A DNA stretch of 64,000 bases from Gp6-AA40 sp036407095 (lineage in GTDB: Bacteria > Acidobacteriota > Vicinamibacteria > Vicinamibacterales > UBA2999). The stretch's first letter is position 1. Each line of letters starts with the position of its first letter. The notes below the pieces were generated by a model, which saw only the letters and a list, made by a program, of their open reading frames with translations, made no database searches and had not been told where the DNA came from. This document shows, one piece after another, positions 8,540 to 17,532 of the stretch. The stretch covers positions 62,001 through 126,000 of the forward strand of contig DASWZV010000058.1 of the NCBI GenBank assembly GCA_036407095.1, written 5' to 3'. The position numbers and the translations under genes were made by a program.

Positions 8540-8998
8540 ATGACTCCCGTTGCGATCGCCCTTGGCAGCAATCTCGGCGATCGCGAGCAGCACTTGCACG
8601 ACGCGCTCACCGCGCTCGCGCCGATCGTCCACAATCTTCGCGTCTCGACCTTTCACGACACCGCGCCGGTCGGTGTGCCGGGCCCCCAACCGATGTTTCT
8701 CAATGCCGCCGCCGTTGGTGAGACGACGCTGTCGGCCAATGCGATGCTGGAGCAGTTGCTGGCAATCGAGGCTTCGCTCGGTCGGGTGCGGCCGTATCCG
8801 AACGCGCCGCGCACCATCGATCTCGATTTGATTTTGTATGACGCCGCGATCGAGGAATCGGCGAGACTGACGCTCCCTCATGCCCGATTCAGGGAACGAC
8901 GCTTTGTGCTGGAACCGCTCGCCGAGATCGCGCCTGACTGGCGCGATCCGGTCACAGGCAAGAGTGTGGAGGAATTGCTGCGAGCCCTGAGCACGTAG
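8540..8998 (+). CDS. folK: 2-amino-4-hydroxy-6-hydroxymethyldihydropteridine diphosphokinase
   Basis: Transfers pyrophosphate from ATP to 6-hydroxymethyl-7,8-dihydropterin in folate synthesis. At 152 residues it has the normal length. Motifs: IALGSNLGDR at the N-terminus and the family signature with APRTIDLDLILYD near 95, which carries the Mg-binding aspartates; LPHARFRERRFVLEPL follows. The ATG at 8540 places homology four residues in; the open frame extends further upstream but that part is not protein-like. No other folate gene is nearby. The start is preceded by short direct repeats instead of a ribosome-binding site. Confidence 0.93.
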   Translation: MTPVAIALGSNLGDREQHLHDALTALAPIVHNLRVSTFHDTAPVGVPGPQPMFLNAAAVGETTLSANAMLEQLLAIEASLGRVRPYPNAPRTIDLDLILYDAAIEESARLTLPHARFRERRFVLEPLAEIAPDWRDPVTGKSVEELLRALST

Positions 8999-9141
8999 AG
9001 CAGGGGCTTCCGCCTATGCCAAGGCTACGGCGGACCTGCCTTAGCTCGCAAAGCGAGCGGAGGCTTCAGCCCCCGCGGTAATCGCGTCCGCTGAAGCGTG
9101 CGCTCTATGTTGCTACCGTCGCGCACGGTGAAGCGTGCGAG
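8991..9141. repeat. Intergenic palindromic repeat block after folK
   Basis: Begins with GTAGAGCAGGGGCTTCCGCC and holds several inverted repeats: GGGGCTT against AAGCCTCC/GGGGGCT, CCGCC against GGCGG, and GCTCGC-AAA-GCGAGC (9044-9058). Later TGAAGCGTGCG occurs twice. It separates the converging folK and RND operons and may act as a bidirectional terminator, though no T tract is present. The GTAGAGCGGGG core recurs at 48079 and 30555-30578. Confidence 0.5.
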
Positions 9142-12100
9142 CTAGGTTGTAGCTTCGGAGGCTTCCGGTTTTGACCGACGGAACAGTCCCGCCCAGCCTT
9201 CTTCGAAGAGCGTGTAAACCGCCGGCACCAGCACCAGCGTCACCATCGTCGACGTCAGCAGACCGCCGATCACGACGCGCGCGAGCGGAGCCTGCAGTTC
9301 GCCGCCTTCGCCGATGCCGATGGCCATCGGCACGAGGCCGAGCATGGTGGCGATCGACGTCATCAGCACAGGACGCAGACGCGTGCGGCCTCCGATCTCT
9401 ACTGCCTCTCGCAGCGCCATGCCGTCGCGCCGTCGCAGCGTGTTGATGTAGTCGACGAGCAGGATCGCGTTGCTGACGACGATCCCCGCGAGCATGATGA
9501 TGCCTATGTACGCCTGCAGGCTGAACGATGTGCCGGTCAGGATGAGGCTGCCGACGACGCCGATGGCCGCCACCGGCACGGAGAACATGATGATGAACGG
9601 ATCGCGCAGCGATTCGTACTGAGATGCCATGACGGCGTATACCAGCAGCACGGCGAGAATGAGCACGAGCTGCAGCTGACGGAACGATTTCGCCTGCTCC
9701 TCGAGCTCAGGCCCGAAGCCGACCGAGAAGTCCGGCGGCACGCGAACCTGACCGAGCCGCTCCTGGACAGCCGCAACCGCTTCGCTCAGCGGCACCTCGA
9801 TCTCCGCGTTCACGTTCGTGATCCGCTCCATGTTCTTGCGCTGGATTTGTACCGGGCCGGCGTCACGCGTCACGGCCAGCACGTTCTTGGCCGGAACGAC
9901 CTGGCCGCCCTGCGTGTTGAGCAGCACGTCGCCGATGTCAGCGACTTCTTCGCGATCGGCCTGCCGCAACTGCACCACCACGGGATACTCGTTGCCGCGC
10001 TCGCGGAACTGCGCCGCCGTCGTGCCCGCGACGTTGGTCTGAATCGTCGTCGCCACACCGGATACCGTGAGGCCGAGCAGCGCGGCCTTCGGGCGATCGA
10101 CACGGACCGACATCTCGGGCCGTCCTTCCTCGCGGCCGACGTTCACGTCGGCGATGCCCGGCGTGGATTCCATCATCGTGCGCACATCCTGCGCGATCCG
10201 GCGCGCGTCGTCGAGATCGTGTCCGCGGATCTCGAGCGAGAGACGGCTGCCCTGCTGGTTGCCGTTGTTGCCGCCGCCGAGCAGGCGGTTGATCTGGAAG
10301 TTGCCGCCCGCCGGGTTGGCCCGTACGACGACGCCGGGAAGGCCAGCCAGATCGCGCCGCAGCGCCTGCGAGATCTGATCGCTCGTCCGGGTCCGCTCGG
10401 CGCGCGGCTTCAGGATGATGCGAATCTGACCACGGTGGGTCTGACCGTTGCCGCCGTTGTAGTTGCCGTTGTTGCCGCCGCCCCCGCCGCCGTTGACGAT
10501 GACGTTCTTCAGTTCGGGCACCCTCTCCTTGACCCGCTCCTCGAGGCGGAGCAGGGCCTCCTCGGTGCGCTCGACACGCGTGCCGACCGCGAGCTCGGCG
10601 TTGACGTTGACTTCGCCTTCATCGGTCTGTGGAAGCAGTTCCACCGGCACGCGCGAGTAGAGCAGTGCCGCGATGAGAACCAGCGTCGCCGCACCACCGA
10701 TGACCGTCGGACGGTGATTGAGCGCGAGGCTGACCACACGACGGTAGCGATCGTCCATACCCTCGAGGAAGCGTTCGCTCGCGTGATACAGGTTCGCCAT
10801 GACGCCCGTGTGCCTGGCCTCTTCCGCCGGCGTCAGCAGCCACCGTGAGCAGAGCACCGGCACGATCGTGACCGCGACGAACAGCGACATCGCCAGCGAG
10901 AACATCACGACGAAAGACAGCTGCGTGAAGAGGATGCTCGCCGTGCCCGAGAGGAACAGGAGCGGGACGAACACCGCGATGTGCGTGAGCGTCGACGAGA
11001 GAATCGCCGACCAGACTTCTTCGCTGCCGTCGATGGCGGCGGTCATCCGGTCCTTGCCCATGTGCAGATGCCGGTGCGTGTTCTCCAGCACCACGATCGC
11101 GGCGTCGACGATCATGCCGATGCCGAGTGCCAGGCCGCCGAAGGTCATCGTGTTGAGCGTGAACCCGCCGAAGTAGAGCAACGCAAAGGTGCCGATGACC
11201 GAGACCGGGATCGACGTGCAGACGATGAGGGTCGAGCGGAAGCTGCGGAGGAACGCGAAGATGATCAGGATCACGAGCACGCCGCCGACCAGCGCATGCT
11301 CCTGCACGTTGTCGATCGCGCGCTGGATGAAGATCGAGCTGTCCTGCGTCACGATCATCTTGATGCCGGGCACTTCCTTGTTGACGCGTTCGACTTCGGC
11401 GCGAACGAGCTGCGCCACCGCGACCGTGTTCTTGCCCGACTGCTTCTGCACCTGGATCTGGACGCCGGGCTTGCCGTCGATGCGCATGAACGAGCGGCGC
11501 TGCTCGGTCGTGTCTCTGACCTCGGCGATGTCCCTGATGTAGACCGGCACGCTCTCGCGAGTCATCACGACGAGGTTCTTGATGTCCTCGAGGCTCTGGA
11601 ACTGGCCCTGCGACCGCACCAGGAACGTCGAGTCGCCCTGATAGATCTCTCCGAGCGGCGTGTTCTGGTTCTCCGACCGCAGCATGTTGACGACGGTGTT
11701 GACCGACAGATTGAGCGCGGTGATCTTCTCCTTCGAGAGCTCGACGTGAATCTGGCGGCGGAGTCCACCGTTGACGGTCACGGCGGCGACGCCGTCGACG
11801 CGCTCGAAGCGCGGGGAGATCTCGTTTTCGGCGATCTCACGCAGCGTCACCGGGTCGTAGTCACCCTGGATGCCGAGCTGCATGATCGGCTGCGAGTTCG
11901 AATCGAACTTGAAGATCGTCGGCGGATCGGCGTCTTCGGGCAGACGATTGCGCATCCGATCGACGCGCGTCCGCACTTCGTTGGCCGCCTCTGCGAGATC
12001 GGAGCCCCATTCGAAGTTCAGCTGCACCTGGCTGTTGCCTTCGGATGACTGCGAGTTCACGCGCGTCAGGCCCGGCACGGCGCTCACCGCCTGCTCCATG

Positions 12101-12297
12101 GGCCGCGTGATGAGCTCCTCCATCTCGAGCGGACCGACGCCAGTGTAGGTCGTGCGCACCGTGAGCGTCGGCTGCTCGAATTCGGGCATCAGGTCGACCG
12201 GCAGCCGTGTGAGCGAAATCGCGCCGAGCAGCGTGATGACGGCGCTGATCATGAACATCGTGACCGGGCGATGAATCGCGAGACGAGGAATGCTCAT
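9142..12297 (-). CDS. RND multidrug-efflux permease (HAE1 type)
   Basis: A 1051-residue inner-membrane pump of the AcrB/MdtB superfamily, with TM1 at about 10-30, two periplasmic porter/docking halves and two six-helix bundles. It exports drugs or other amphiphiles using the proton gradient, with the fusion protein and TolC channel encoded upstream. In the TM4 motif (GIGMIVDAAIVVLEN, near 396) only one of the AcrB Asp407/Asp408 pair is kept, and in TM10 the AcrB Lys940 position is Ser (VVSNAILLVDYI, near 930). Two Gly/Asn-rich insertions lie in the second porter half, near residues 600 and 672. It is last of a three-gene minus-strand operon, 91 nt after the fusion-protein gene. Confidence 0.95.
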   Translation of the reverse strand: MSIPRLAIHRPVTMFMISAVITLLGAISLTRLPVDLMPEFEQPTLTVRTTYTGVGPLEMEELITRPMEQAVSAVPGLTRVNSQSSEGNSQVQLNFEWGSDLAEAANEVRTRVDRMRNRLPEDADPPTIFKFDSNSQPIMQLGIQGDYDPVTLREIAENEISPRFERVDGVAAVTVNGGLRRQIHVELSKEKITALNLSVNTVVNMLRSENQNTPLGEIYQGDSTFLVRSQGQFQSLEDIKNLVVMTRESVPVYIRDIAEVRDTTEQRRSFMRIDGKPGVQIQVQKQSGKNTVAVAQLVRAEVERVNKEVPGIKMIVTQDSSIFIQRAIDNVQEHALVGGVLVILIIFAFLRSFRSTLIVCTSIPVSVIGTFALLYFGGFTLNTMTFGGLALGIGMIVDAAIVVLENTHRHLHMGKDRMTAAIDGSEEVWSAILSSTLTHIAVFVPLLFLSGTASILFTQLSFVVMFSLAMSLFVAVTIVPVLCSRWLLTPAEEARHTGVMANLYHASERFLEGMDDRYRRVVSLALNHRPTVIGGAATLVLIAALLYSRVPVELLPQTDEGEVNVNAELAVGTRVERTEEALLRLEERVKERVPELKNVIVNGGGGGGNNGNYNGGNGQTHRGQIRIILKPRAERTRTSDQISQALRRDLAGLPGVVVRANPAGGNFQINRLLGGGNNGNQQGSRLSLEIRGHDLDDARRIAQDVRTMMESTPGIADVNVGREEGRPEMSVRVDRPKAALLGLTVSGVATTIQTNVAGTTAAQFRERGNEYPVVVQLRQADREEVADIGDVLLNTQGGQVVPAKNVLAVTRDAGPVQIQRKNMERITNVNAEIEVPLSEAVAAVQERLGQVRVPPDFSVGFGPELEEQAKSFRQLQLVLILAVLLVYAVMASQYESLRDPFIIMFSVPVAAIGVVGSLILTGTSFSLQAYIGIIMLAGIVVSNAILLVDYINTLRRRDGMALREAVEIGGRTRLRPVLMTSIATMLGLVPMAIGIGEGGELQAPLARVVIGGLLTSTMVTLVLVPAVYTLFEEGWAGLFRRSKPEASEATT

Positions 12298-12341
12298 AAC
12301 GACACCCGAGAAGACGTTACGTGAATGAACTTCCGCCTTCG

Positions 12342-12367
12342 CCGCCTCGCGGTTTCGGCGAGGCAGG
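12342..12367 (-). repeat. Hairpin between adaptor and permease genes
   Basis: GCCTCGC and GGCGAGGC flank a 6-nt loop within the 91-nt gap between the two cistrons. It could set relative expression by RNA processing; there is no T tract, so it is not a normal terminator. Confidence 0.35.
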
Positions 12368-12388
12368 CGTCACAGCTGTGTTCCGAAC

Positions 12389-13996
12389 TCATTCCTGAGA
12401 CGAGGGACTCGGCAGCCGCTGAGCGCCGCCGCTGCGGCGCCCGGTGCCATCGCCGCCGTACCGCTTTCCGGCATCGCCGCCGTACGGACGGCTCTCGCCA
12501 TCTGGCGATCCGCCGCGCGATCCGCTCTTCCCATCGGTCGCATTCTCGCGACTCTTTCCATCGGTCGCGTTCCCGCGACTTTTTCCATCTGTCGCGTTCT
12601 CGCGACTTTTTCCATCGGTCGCGTTCTCGCGACCTTGGAATCCGCCCTGGCGCGGCGATCCCCCTTCTCGCAGGCCCGCGGGCCGTTGGCCGCCTTGTGA
12701 AGCATCTCCGGCGGGTTGGGGTTGGGCCGAACCCGTCGTTGCGGTGTCACCGCCGCGCCGGCCACGTCCGCCCGTCCGTCCGTTGACCAGCACGCGATCG
12801 CCGTCTCTCAAGGCACCGGCACCGGTCGTAACCACCAGGTCGCCCTCGGCAAGGCCCCCGAGCACTTCGATCAGCTCACGCTGCTCGGTGCCCACCTGCA
12901 CGCTGTGGAAGACCGCCGAATCTCCCTGCGGCTGGAACACGCCGCGACGTCCGCCGAGGTCGACGACCGCGTTGACCGGCACGACGAGCGCTTCCTTCTT
13001 GACGTCGGTGGTGATGCCGACCCGCGCATACATCCCGGGCTTCAGCCGGAAGTCTTTGTTTGGGATTTCGATCTCGATCGGAGCCGTTCGCGTGGCTGGA
13101 TCGAGGACCGGCGATACCCGCGCGATGCGACCCATGAACGTCTCACCCGGGAACGCGTCGACCTGCACGCGTGTCGGGTCGCCCGACTTCATCTGCTTCA
13201 GATCTTTTTCGACGACGTTGGCGATGAGCCTCACCGTGGTGATGTCGACGACATCGGCGACCGGCGCCTGCTGCGAGACGTAGGCACCGGGATCGACGGC
13301 ACGCTTGGCGACGAAGCCGTTGACCGGTGACGTGACGATCGTGTTCGAGAGGTTGATGCGCAGCTCGTCGAGCCTCGCCTTCGACTGCGTCGTCTGCGCG
13401 CGTGCGAGATCGAGCTGTGCGATCGCCGCCTGATAGCGCGCCTCGTTGTCGTCCAGCGTCTGCTTCGGCAGCAGCTGACGCTCGAACAGGCTGCGCGATC
13501 GCTCGGCGCTCGTCTGCGCGAGCTTCAGGTCGGCCTCGCGCTGGCGGATCGTCGCCAGCGACACTTCCTGCGCGGCCTCGGCCTGCTTGACCTGCTCGAC
13601 GATCTCGAAGTCTTCGATCTTCGCGAGTCGCTGCCCGCGGCTCACGCGATCGCCGAGCCGGACGTAGATGTCCTGCAGGCGGCCGGCGGCCCGAGGCACC
13701 ACCGACACCGTGGCATCGCCAATCAGATTGCCGACGACGAGGATTTCATCGGAGATCGACGCGCGCGTGACGCGGGCGACCTCGACGGTCATCGGACCGC
13801 GGCCGAACTGGCCGCGGCCGCCGCCCGGAAATCCCGCGCCGCCGCCCCCACGTCCGCCGCCCCGACCCTCTGTGCCGGTCTGCGCACCTTGACCGGCCGT
13901 CTGCTGCGCAGACGAGCCTGCGAACATTCCGCGGTAGTACGCAGCAACAGCCAGCGCCGCGAACACCACGACCGCACCAATGACCAGTTTCTTCAT
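12389..13996 (-). CDS. RND periplasmic adaptor (membrane-fusion) protein
   Basis: A 535-residue HlyD/AcrA-type adaptor joining pump and channel. An N-terminal membrane anchor (VIGAVVVFAALAVAAYY) is followed by a Gly/Arg-rich linker, a beta-barrel and lipoyl domain (RLQDIYVRLGDRVSRG), a coiled-coil hairpin at about 115-195, and the closing lipoyl half (VTSPVNGFVAKRAVDPG). After the folded core, from about residue 420, comes an unusual disordered tail rich in Gly, Arg, Asp and Lys that holds four copies of the nonapeptide ENATDGKSR. The core is complete, so the protein should work; the tail is lineage-specific. Middle gene of the pump operon. Confidence 0.93.
   Translation of the reverse strand: MKKLVIGAVVVFAALAVAAYYRGMFAGSSAQQTAGQGAQTGTEGRGGGRGGGGAGFPGGGRGQFGRGPMTVEVARVTRASISDEILVVGNLIGDATVSVVPRAAGRLQDIYVRLGDRVSRGQRLAKIEDFEIVEQVKQAEAAQEVSLATIRQREADLKLAQTSAERSRSLFERQLLPKQTLDDNEARYQAAIAQLDLARAQTTQSKARLDELRINLSNTIVTSPVNGFVAKRAVDPGAYVSQQAPVADVVDITTVRLIANVVEKDLKQMKSGDPTRVQVDAFPGETFMGRIARVSPVLDPATRTAPIEIEIPNKDFRLKPGMYARVGITTDVKKEALVVPVNAVVDLGGRRGVFQPQGDSAVFHSVQVGTEQRELIEVLGGLAEGDLVVTTGAGALRDGDRVLVNGRTGGRGRRGGDTATTGSAQPQPAGDASQGGQRPAGLREGGSPRQGGFQGRENATDGKSRENATDGKSRGNATDGKSRENATDGKSGSRGGSPDGESRPYGGDAGKRYGGDGTGRRSGGAQRLPSPSSQE
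12531..12638 (-). repeat. 27-bp tandem repeat, four copies, inside the adaptor gene
   Basis: Four consecutive 27-bp units start at 12531, 12558, 12585 and 12612, the last diverging at its end. They differ at only a few positions and keep the reading frame, encoding repeated ENATDGKSR. Such repeats can gain or lose units by slippage without a frameshift. Confidence 0.9.
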
Positions 13997-14065
13997 GAAC
14001 GAAACGAACCTGCCTCCCTGCGATTCGAATCGGTATCTGTCGCCGGCGTAGCCGCCGGTATGGCG

Positions 14066-15745
14066 CTATTGCCCGCCGGCTCCTGCGATCGCGGTGACGC
14101 CGGCGCCACGGGCGGCCGGTGCCTGCTGCGATCGCTCGTAGTCGACGCGGCTCTTCCGATAGTTGAGCAGCGCCCGCAGTTCCGTGTTCTGTGCCGTTGC
14201 GAGATCGCGCTGGGCCTGGACGACGAAGAAGTTCGTCGACAGACCCACTTCGAAACGGCTTTGCTCTGCCTGCAGACGCGTCTGCGCCAGCTCGGTCGCC
14301 GCGTGTGCGGCCTCGTAGCTCTTCAAGTTGCTCTCGACCTGCAGCGCCGCGTTGGTCACTTCGGTCGCTATCGACAGCTCGAGCGATCTCATCTGCGCCG
14401 CCGTCTGATTGCGCTGCACCTTCGCGCGCGCGTAAGACGCTTCGGTCGCGCTCGCGCCGAGCGGGTAGCTCACGTTCAACTGAAAATTCCACGTTGGATA
14501 GTCGAGACCGGTCAACGTTTTCCAAGCGTCGCTGTAGCCGCCGGGAATCGTTCCGGTGACGATCCCGGTGACGCCTGGGGTACTGCGGATGTACGCGGTG
14601 CCGCCAAGACCCTGGGCACTGTAGTTCGCCGACACGTCGACATTGGGCAGCGTCTCGTTGTGCAGGAATTTCAACGTGATGTCGTTGCTGTCGAGGGTCT
14701 TGCGCGCCTGCAGCAGATCCGTTCGATTCTGGAGCGACAGACGAACCGCACCCTCGACATCCAGAGACTCTTCTTTGAACTCGGGACGATCGATCGGCGT
14801 GATCTTGGAGCGCCAGAGCGGATCATCCGTGCCGCTCACGATCAGGCGCTTCAATGCGAGCTCCGCCGTGCCGGCAGCCGCCTCCGCCGCCGTCACCGCC
14901 TGTTGTCGCGTGGCGACCTCGGCCTCGGCCTGCACGACATCGAGCGGCGCCATCGTCCCCACTTCGACACGGGCCTTGTTGTCCTGCACCAGTTTTTGGG
15001 CGAGGTCGAGCGACCCGCGTGCGACATCAACGGCTTGAATCGAGAAGAGGAGCTCCCAGTACGCATTGCGCACGTTGGCCACCGTCGACGCCAGCGTCCC
15101 CTTCAGGCTGATGTCAGAGATGTCCTTGTTTATCGCCGTTACCTTGATCTGCTGGCGCACACCATCGATCAGGAACCCGCGCAGCAGCGGCTGTGTGAGC
15201 GTCGCACTGAATGTGGAGTTGAAAAGTGGGTTGTAGTTCGCGAAGCTGTTCGACGACACCTGCTTGTTGTTGTTGAACCCGACGGCAAGGCTGCCGCCGC
15301 CCCACATCAGCGATTGCGAGATCGCCGCGTTGTACGTCGACGTGTCGTTCTGCGTGACGATGCCACCGTTCAACACGCTCGTCGGCGGGTTGACGACAGC
15401 GCGGTGGCCGAGGGCGGACGTGAAGGTCGGCCGATACACCGCGCGAATTCGCGCCATGTTGAGATCCTGAATCTCGGGATTCAGGCGCTCGACGGCGATG
15501 TCGAGATTCTTCTCGAGCGCACGCGCCGTCGCATCGTCGAGCGTCAACTCGACGTTGGGACCGGGCGTCGTGATCGGAATCGTCGGACGCGTCTGGTCGC
15601 CGGACTCGCGTGCGATGGCAAACTGCTGCGCCGCCGACTTCGCGATCTCGTCGTAGCGAGCCTGGTCAGAGGGGGTCTGAGCCGCGGCGGACATGACGCC
15701 GGGGCCGAGGAGCAGGAGAGTCAAAAAGGCACACGAAGTCTTCAT
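14066..15745 (-). CDS. TolC-family outer-membrane efflux protein
   Basis: A 559-residue channel protein. A signal peptide (MKTSCAFLTLLLLGPGVMSAAAQ) is followed by two repeats of the OEP fold, each with long coiled-coil helices and beta strands, for example LTLDDATARALEKNLDIAVE near 75 and LEGAVRLSLQNRTDLLQARK-like heptads near 330. It forms the outer-membrane duct of the pump whose adaptor and permease follow, 69 nt downstream. First gene of the pump operon; the Spy-like gene lies 50 nt upstream on the same strand and may share its transcript. Confidence 0.92.
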   Translation of the reverse strand: MKTSCAFLTLLLLGPGVMSAAAQTPSDQARYDEIAKSAAQQFAIARESGDQTRPTIPITTPGPNVELTLDDATARALEKNLDIAVERLNPEIQDLNMARIRAVYRPTFTSALGHRAVVNPPTSVLNGGIVTQNDTSTYNAAISQSLMWGGGSLAVGFNNNKQVSSNSFANYNPLFNSTFSATLTQPLLRGFLIDGVRQQIKVTAINKDISDISLKGTLASTVANVRNAYWELLFSIQAVDVARGSLDLAQKLVQDNKARVEVGTMAPLDVVQAEAEVATRQQAVTAAEAAAGTAELALKRLIVSGTDDPLWRSKITPIDRPEFKEESLDVEGAVRLSLQNRTDLLQARKTLDSNDITLKFLHNETLPNVDVSANYSAQGLGGTAYIRSTPGVTGIVTGTIPGGYSDAWKTLTGLDYPTWNFQLNVSYPLGASATEASYARAKVQRNQTAAQMRSLELSIATEVTNAALQVESNLKSYEAAHAATELAQTRLQAEQSRFEVGLSTNFFVVQAQRDLATAQNTELRALLNYRKSRVDYERSQQAPAARGAGVTAIAGAGGQ

Positions 15746-15795
15746 GGTGTCTTGTAAAACCTGTTAAGTCCTGTGAACGGAAATGCCGACCGACG

Positions 15796-16239
15796 TTATT
15801 TGGTGCCGCCGCCGCGTCCGCTCGATCGGGAGCGCTCGCGTTCGGCCGCCTGGTGCAAGGCGGTGAACCGTGCCCACTGGTCGGGCGTCAACACGCGTTT
15901 CATGCGGAGCATCATCATCGTGTGTGACTTGTTCAACTCCGCCCGCGCTGATTCGACTCGCTCCACTTGATCCATCACCGAACCGTCGTCACCATGTTCC
16001 ATGAGCCGTTCGAATTCGGCTTCGGCCAGGTCGAGCGCCTTCTTCTGGGCCTTCAATGTCGGTACGGCGGCCTGGAAGATCTCTTCAAGACGCCGGCTCT
16101 GCTCGGTCGACAGGCCGAGGTCGCGCCGGTACTGTTCCGATTGCCACCACTTCGACCCTTGCGCGGAGATCGGTTGAGTTACGAGACACCCGAGCGCCAC
16201 GAGGGCCACGAACGGCCCGAGCAGATGCTTCGCTGTCAT
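15796..16239 (-). CDS. Spy/CpxP-like periplasmic protein
   Basis: A 147-residue exported helical protein. The signal peptide (HLLGPFVALVALGCLVTQPISAQG) is followed by a helical domain with two LTxxQ-type motifs, LGLSTEQSRRLEEI and LTPDQWARF, and a charged middle. This is the Spy/CpxP/ZraP pattern: periplasmic chaperones or metal-linked stress sensors. The ATG at 16239 follows AGCAGGG and gives a clean signal peptide; a TTG at 16272 would add eleven residues before it. It ends with a Gly/Arg/Ser tail. Being upstream of tolC and downstream of a sigma/anti-sigma pair, it suggests an envelope-stress-linked pump, which is inference. Confidence 0.75.
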   Translation of the reverse strand: MTAKHLLGPFVALVALGCLVTQPISAQGSKWWQSEQYRRDLGLSTEQSRRLEEIFQAAVPTLKAQKKALDLAEAEFERLMEHGDDGSVMDQVERVESARAELNKSHTMMMLRMKRVLTPDQWARFTALHQAAERERSRSSGRGGGTK

Positions 16240-16354
16240 ACCCTGCTGTCCGGCGATACGACTGATCGCCAAACGCCGTTTACTGCTAATCAGGCAAAGA
16301 CATACGGTAACACGAACGGGGTGCGGCCGGGGTGTCTGAAAACCCCTTGGGCGG

Positions 16355-17527
16355 TCAGGGATTGGCGAGGATCTCGAGGCGGCGGATGACCTGTTCGACG
16401 AGGTTGTCCGGGGTTGAGGCCCCTGAGGTTAGACCGATCACCAGAGGGCCATTCCCCAACCATCCGCGGCCGACGACTTCCTGTTTGGCATCCACCGGTT
16501 TGTGGCGGATTTCGAGGGCCGAGACCAGGTGGTCGGGGTCGGCGATGTGGTAAGTGGGAAGCCTCCCCGCGCAAATCCGGGCCAAATTGCAGGTATTGCT
16601 GCTGTTGTACCCGCCCAGCACGATCATCAGATCGAGCGGTCGTTCGGCCAGGAGCGCGATGATGGCGTCCTGACGGTCCTGAGTCGCGCTGCAGATCGTG
16701 TCGAAGGCGCGATAGTGCGCGTCCACGGCGTCGCGACCATAGCGGTCACGGATCGCGTCGTGGAACATCTCGCCGATCTCCAGCGACTCGGAGCTGAGCA
16801 TCGTGGTCTGGTTGGCGCATCCCAGGTGGACGAGATCGCGGTCTGGATCGAACCCCGGCGAGCAGGCGCCTTCGAAGGCGGCGAGGAAGTGCTGACGATC
16901 GCCGCCATCCCTGATGTAGCCGCACGCGACCGCTGCTTCTGCACGATCGAGCACCACCAGATAGTGACCGCCGGCGTGCTGAGCCTGTGACGCGGTGGCT
17001 CGTGTCTCCTCGTGGCGGAACTTCCCGTGAATGACCGATGTGAACCCGTCCTGCGCGTAGCGCTTGACGTTCTTCCAGACGTTGAGCACCGACCCGCACG
17101 TCGTGTCGACGAGCGTGCAGCCCCGCCCGATGAGCCGTTCCAGGAGTTCGACCGGGATCCCGAACGCCGGGAGGATCACCACGTCGTCGGGCGTCAACGC
17201 GTCGATCGTCGTCCCCGGGTCGCTCAGAAAACGGATCCCTTGTGCCCGAATCTGATCGTTGACGTGCGGGTTGTGGATGATCTCGCCGGTGAGATAGACC
17301 GGTCGATCCTGAAAACGTTGGCGCGCCTGATACGCGTAATCGACTGCGCGGTCGACGCCGTAGCAGAAGCCGAATTCGCGGGCGAGGTGCACACGAAGGC
17401 GACCCGACTCGAACGCGTAGTCTGCCGCTTTGATCTGCGCGATCAGATCGCTGTGATAGCTCGCTTCGAGTACGTGCGCGACTTCGTGGCGGCGGTCGAG
17501 GCCCTTACGAAAGATCAGCGGAGGCAA
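16355..17527 (-). CDS. ispH: 4-hydroxy-3-methylbut-2-enyl diphosphate reductase
   Basis: The last enzyme of the MEP isoprenoid pathway, an iron-sulfur protein making IPP and DMAPP. The three cluster cysteines are in FGFCYGVDRAV (Cys near 55), DTTCGSVLNVW (near 143) and DTICSATQDRQ (near 280). The length of 390 and N-terminal extension match the long, cyanobacterial/plant-like subtype rather than the 315-residue E. coli form. The start appears to be TTG, since no ATG or GTG lies upstream of the conserved region. It begins 5 nt after the anti-sigma stop and so seems to be the third gene of the sigma operon, an unusual setting for an essential metabolic gene. Confidence 0.9.
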   Translation of the reverse strand: MPPLIFRKGLDRRHEVAHVLEASYHSDLIAQIKAADYAFESGRLRVHLAREFGFCYGVDRAVDYAYQARQRFQDRPVYLTGEIIHNPHVNDQIRAQGIRFLSDPGTTIDALTPDDVVILPAFGIPVELLERLIGRGCTLVDTTCGSVLNVWKNVKRYAQDGFTSVIHGKFRHEETRATASQAQHAGGHYLVVLDRAEAAVACGYIRDGGDRQHFLAAFEGACSPGFDPDRDLVHLGCANQTTMLSSESLEIGEMFHDAIRDRYGRDAVDAHYRAFDTICSATQDRQDAIIALLAERPLDLMIVLGGYNSSNTCNLARICAGRLPTYHIADPDHLVSALEIRHKPVDAKQEVVGRGWLGNGPLVIGLTSGASTPDNLVEQVIRRLEILANP

Positions 17528-17532
17528 AGCAG

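Noticed and set aside
12531..12638. CRISPR-like direct repeats
   Set aside because: Units are contiguous without spacers and keep a reading frame inside the adaptor gene.
13889..15757. Long plus-strand frame opposite the TolC gene
   Set aside because: Low-complexity Arg-rich translation; TolC signal peptide and motifs are clear on the minus strand.
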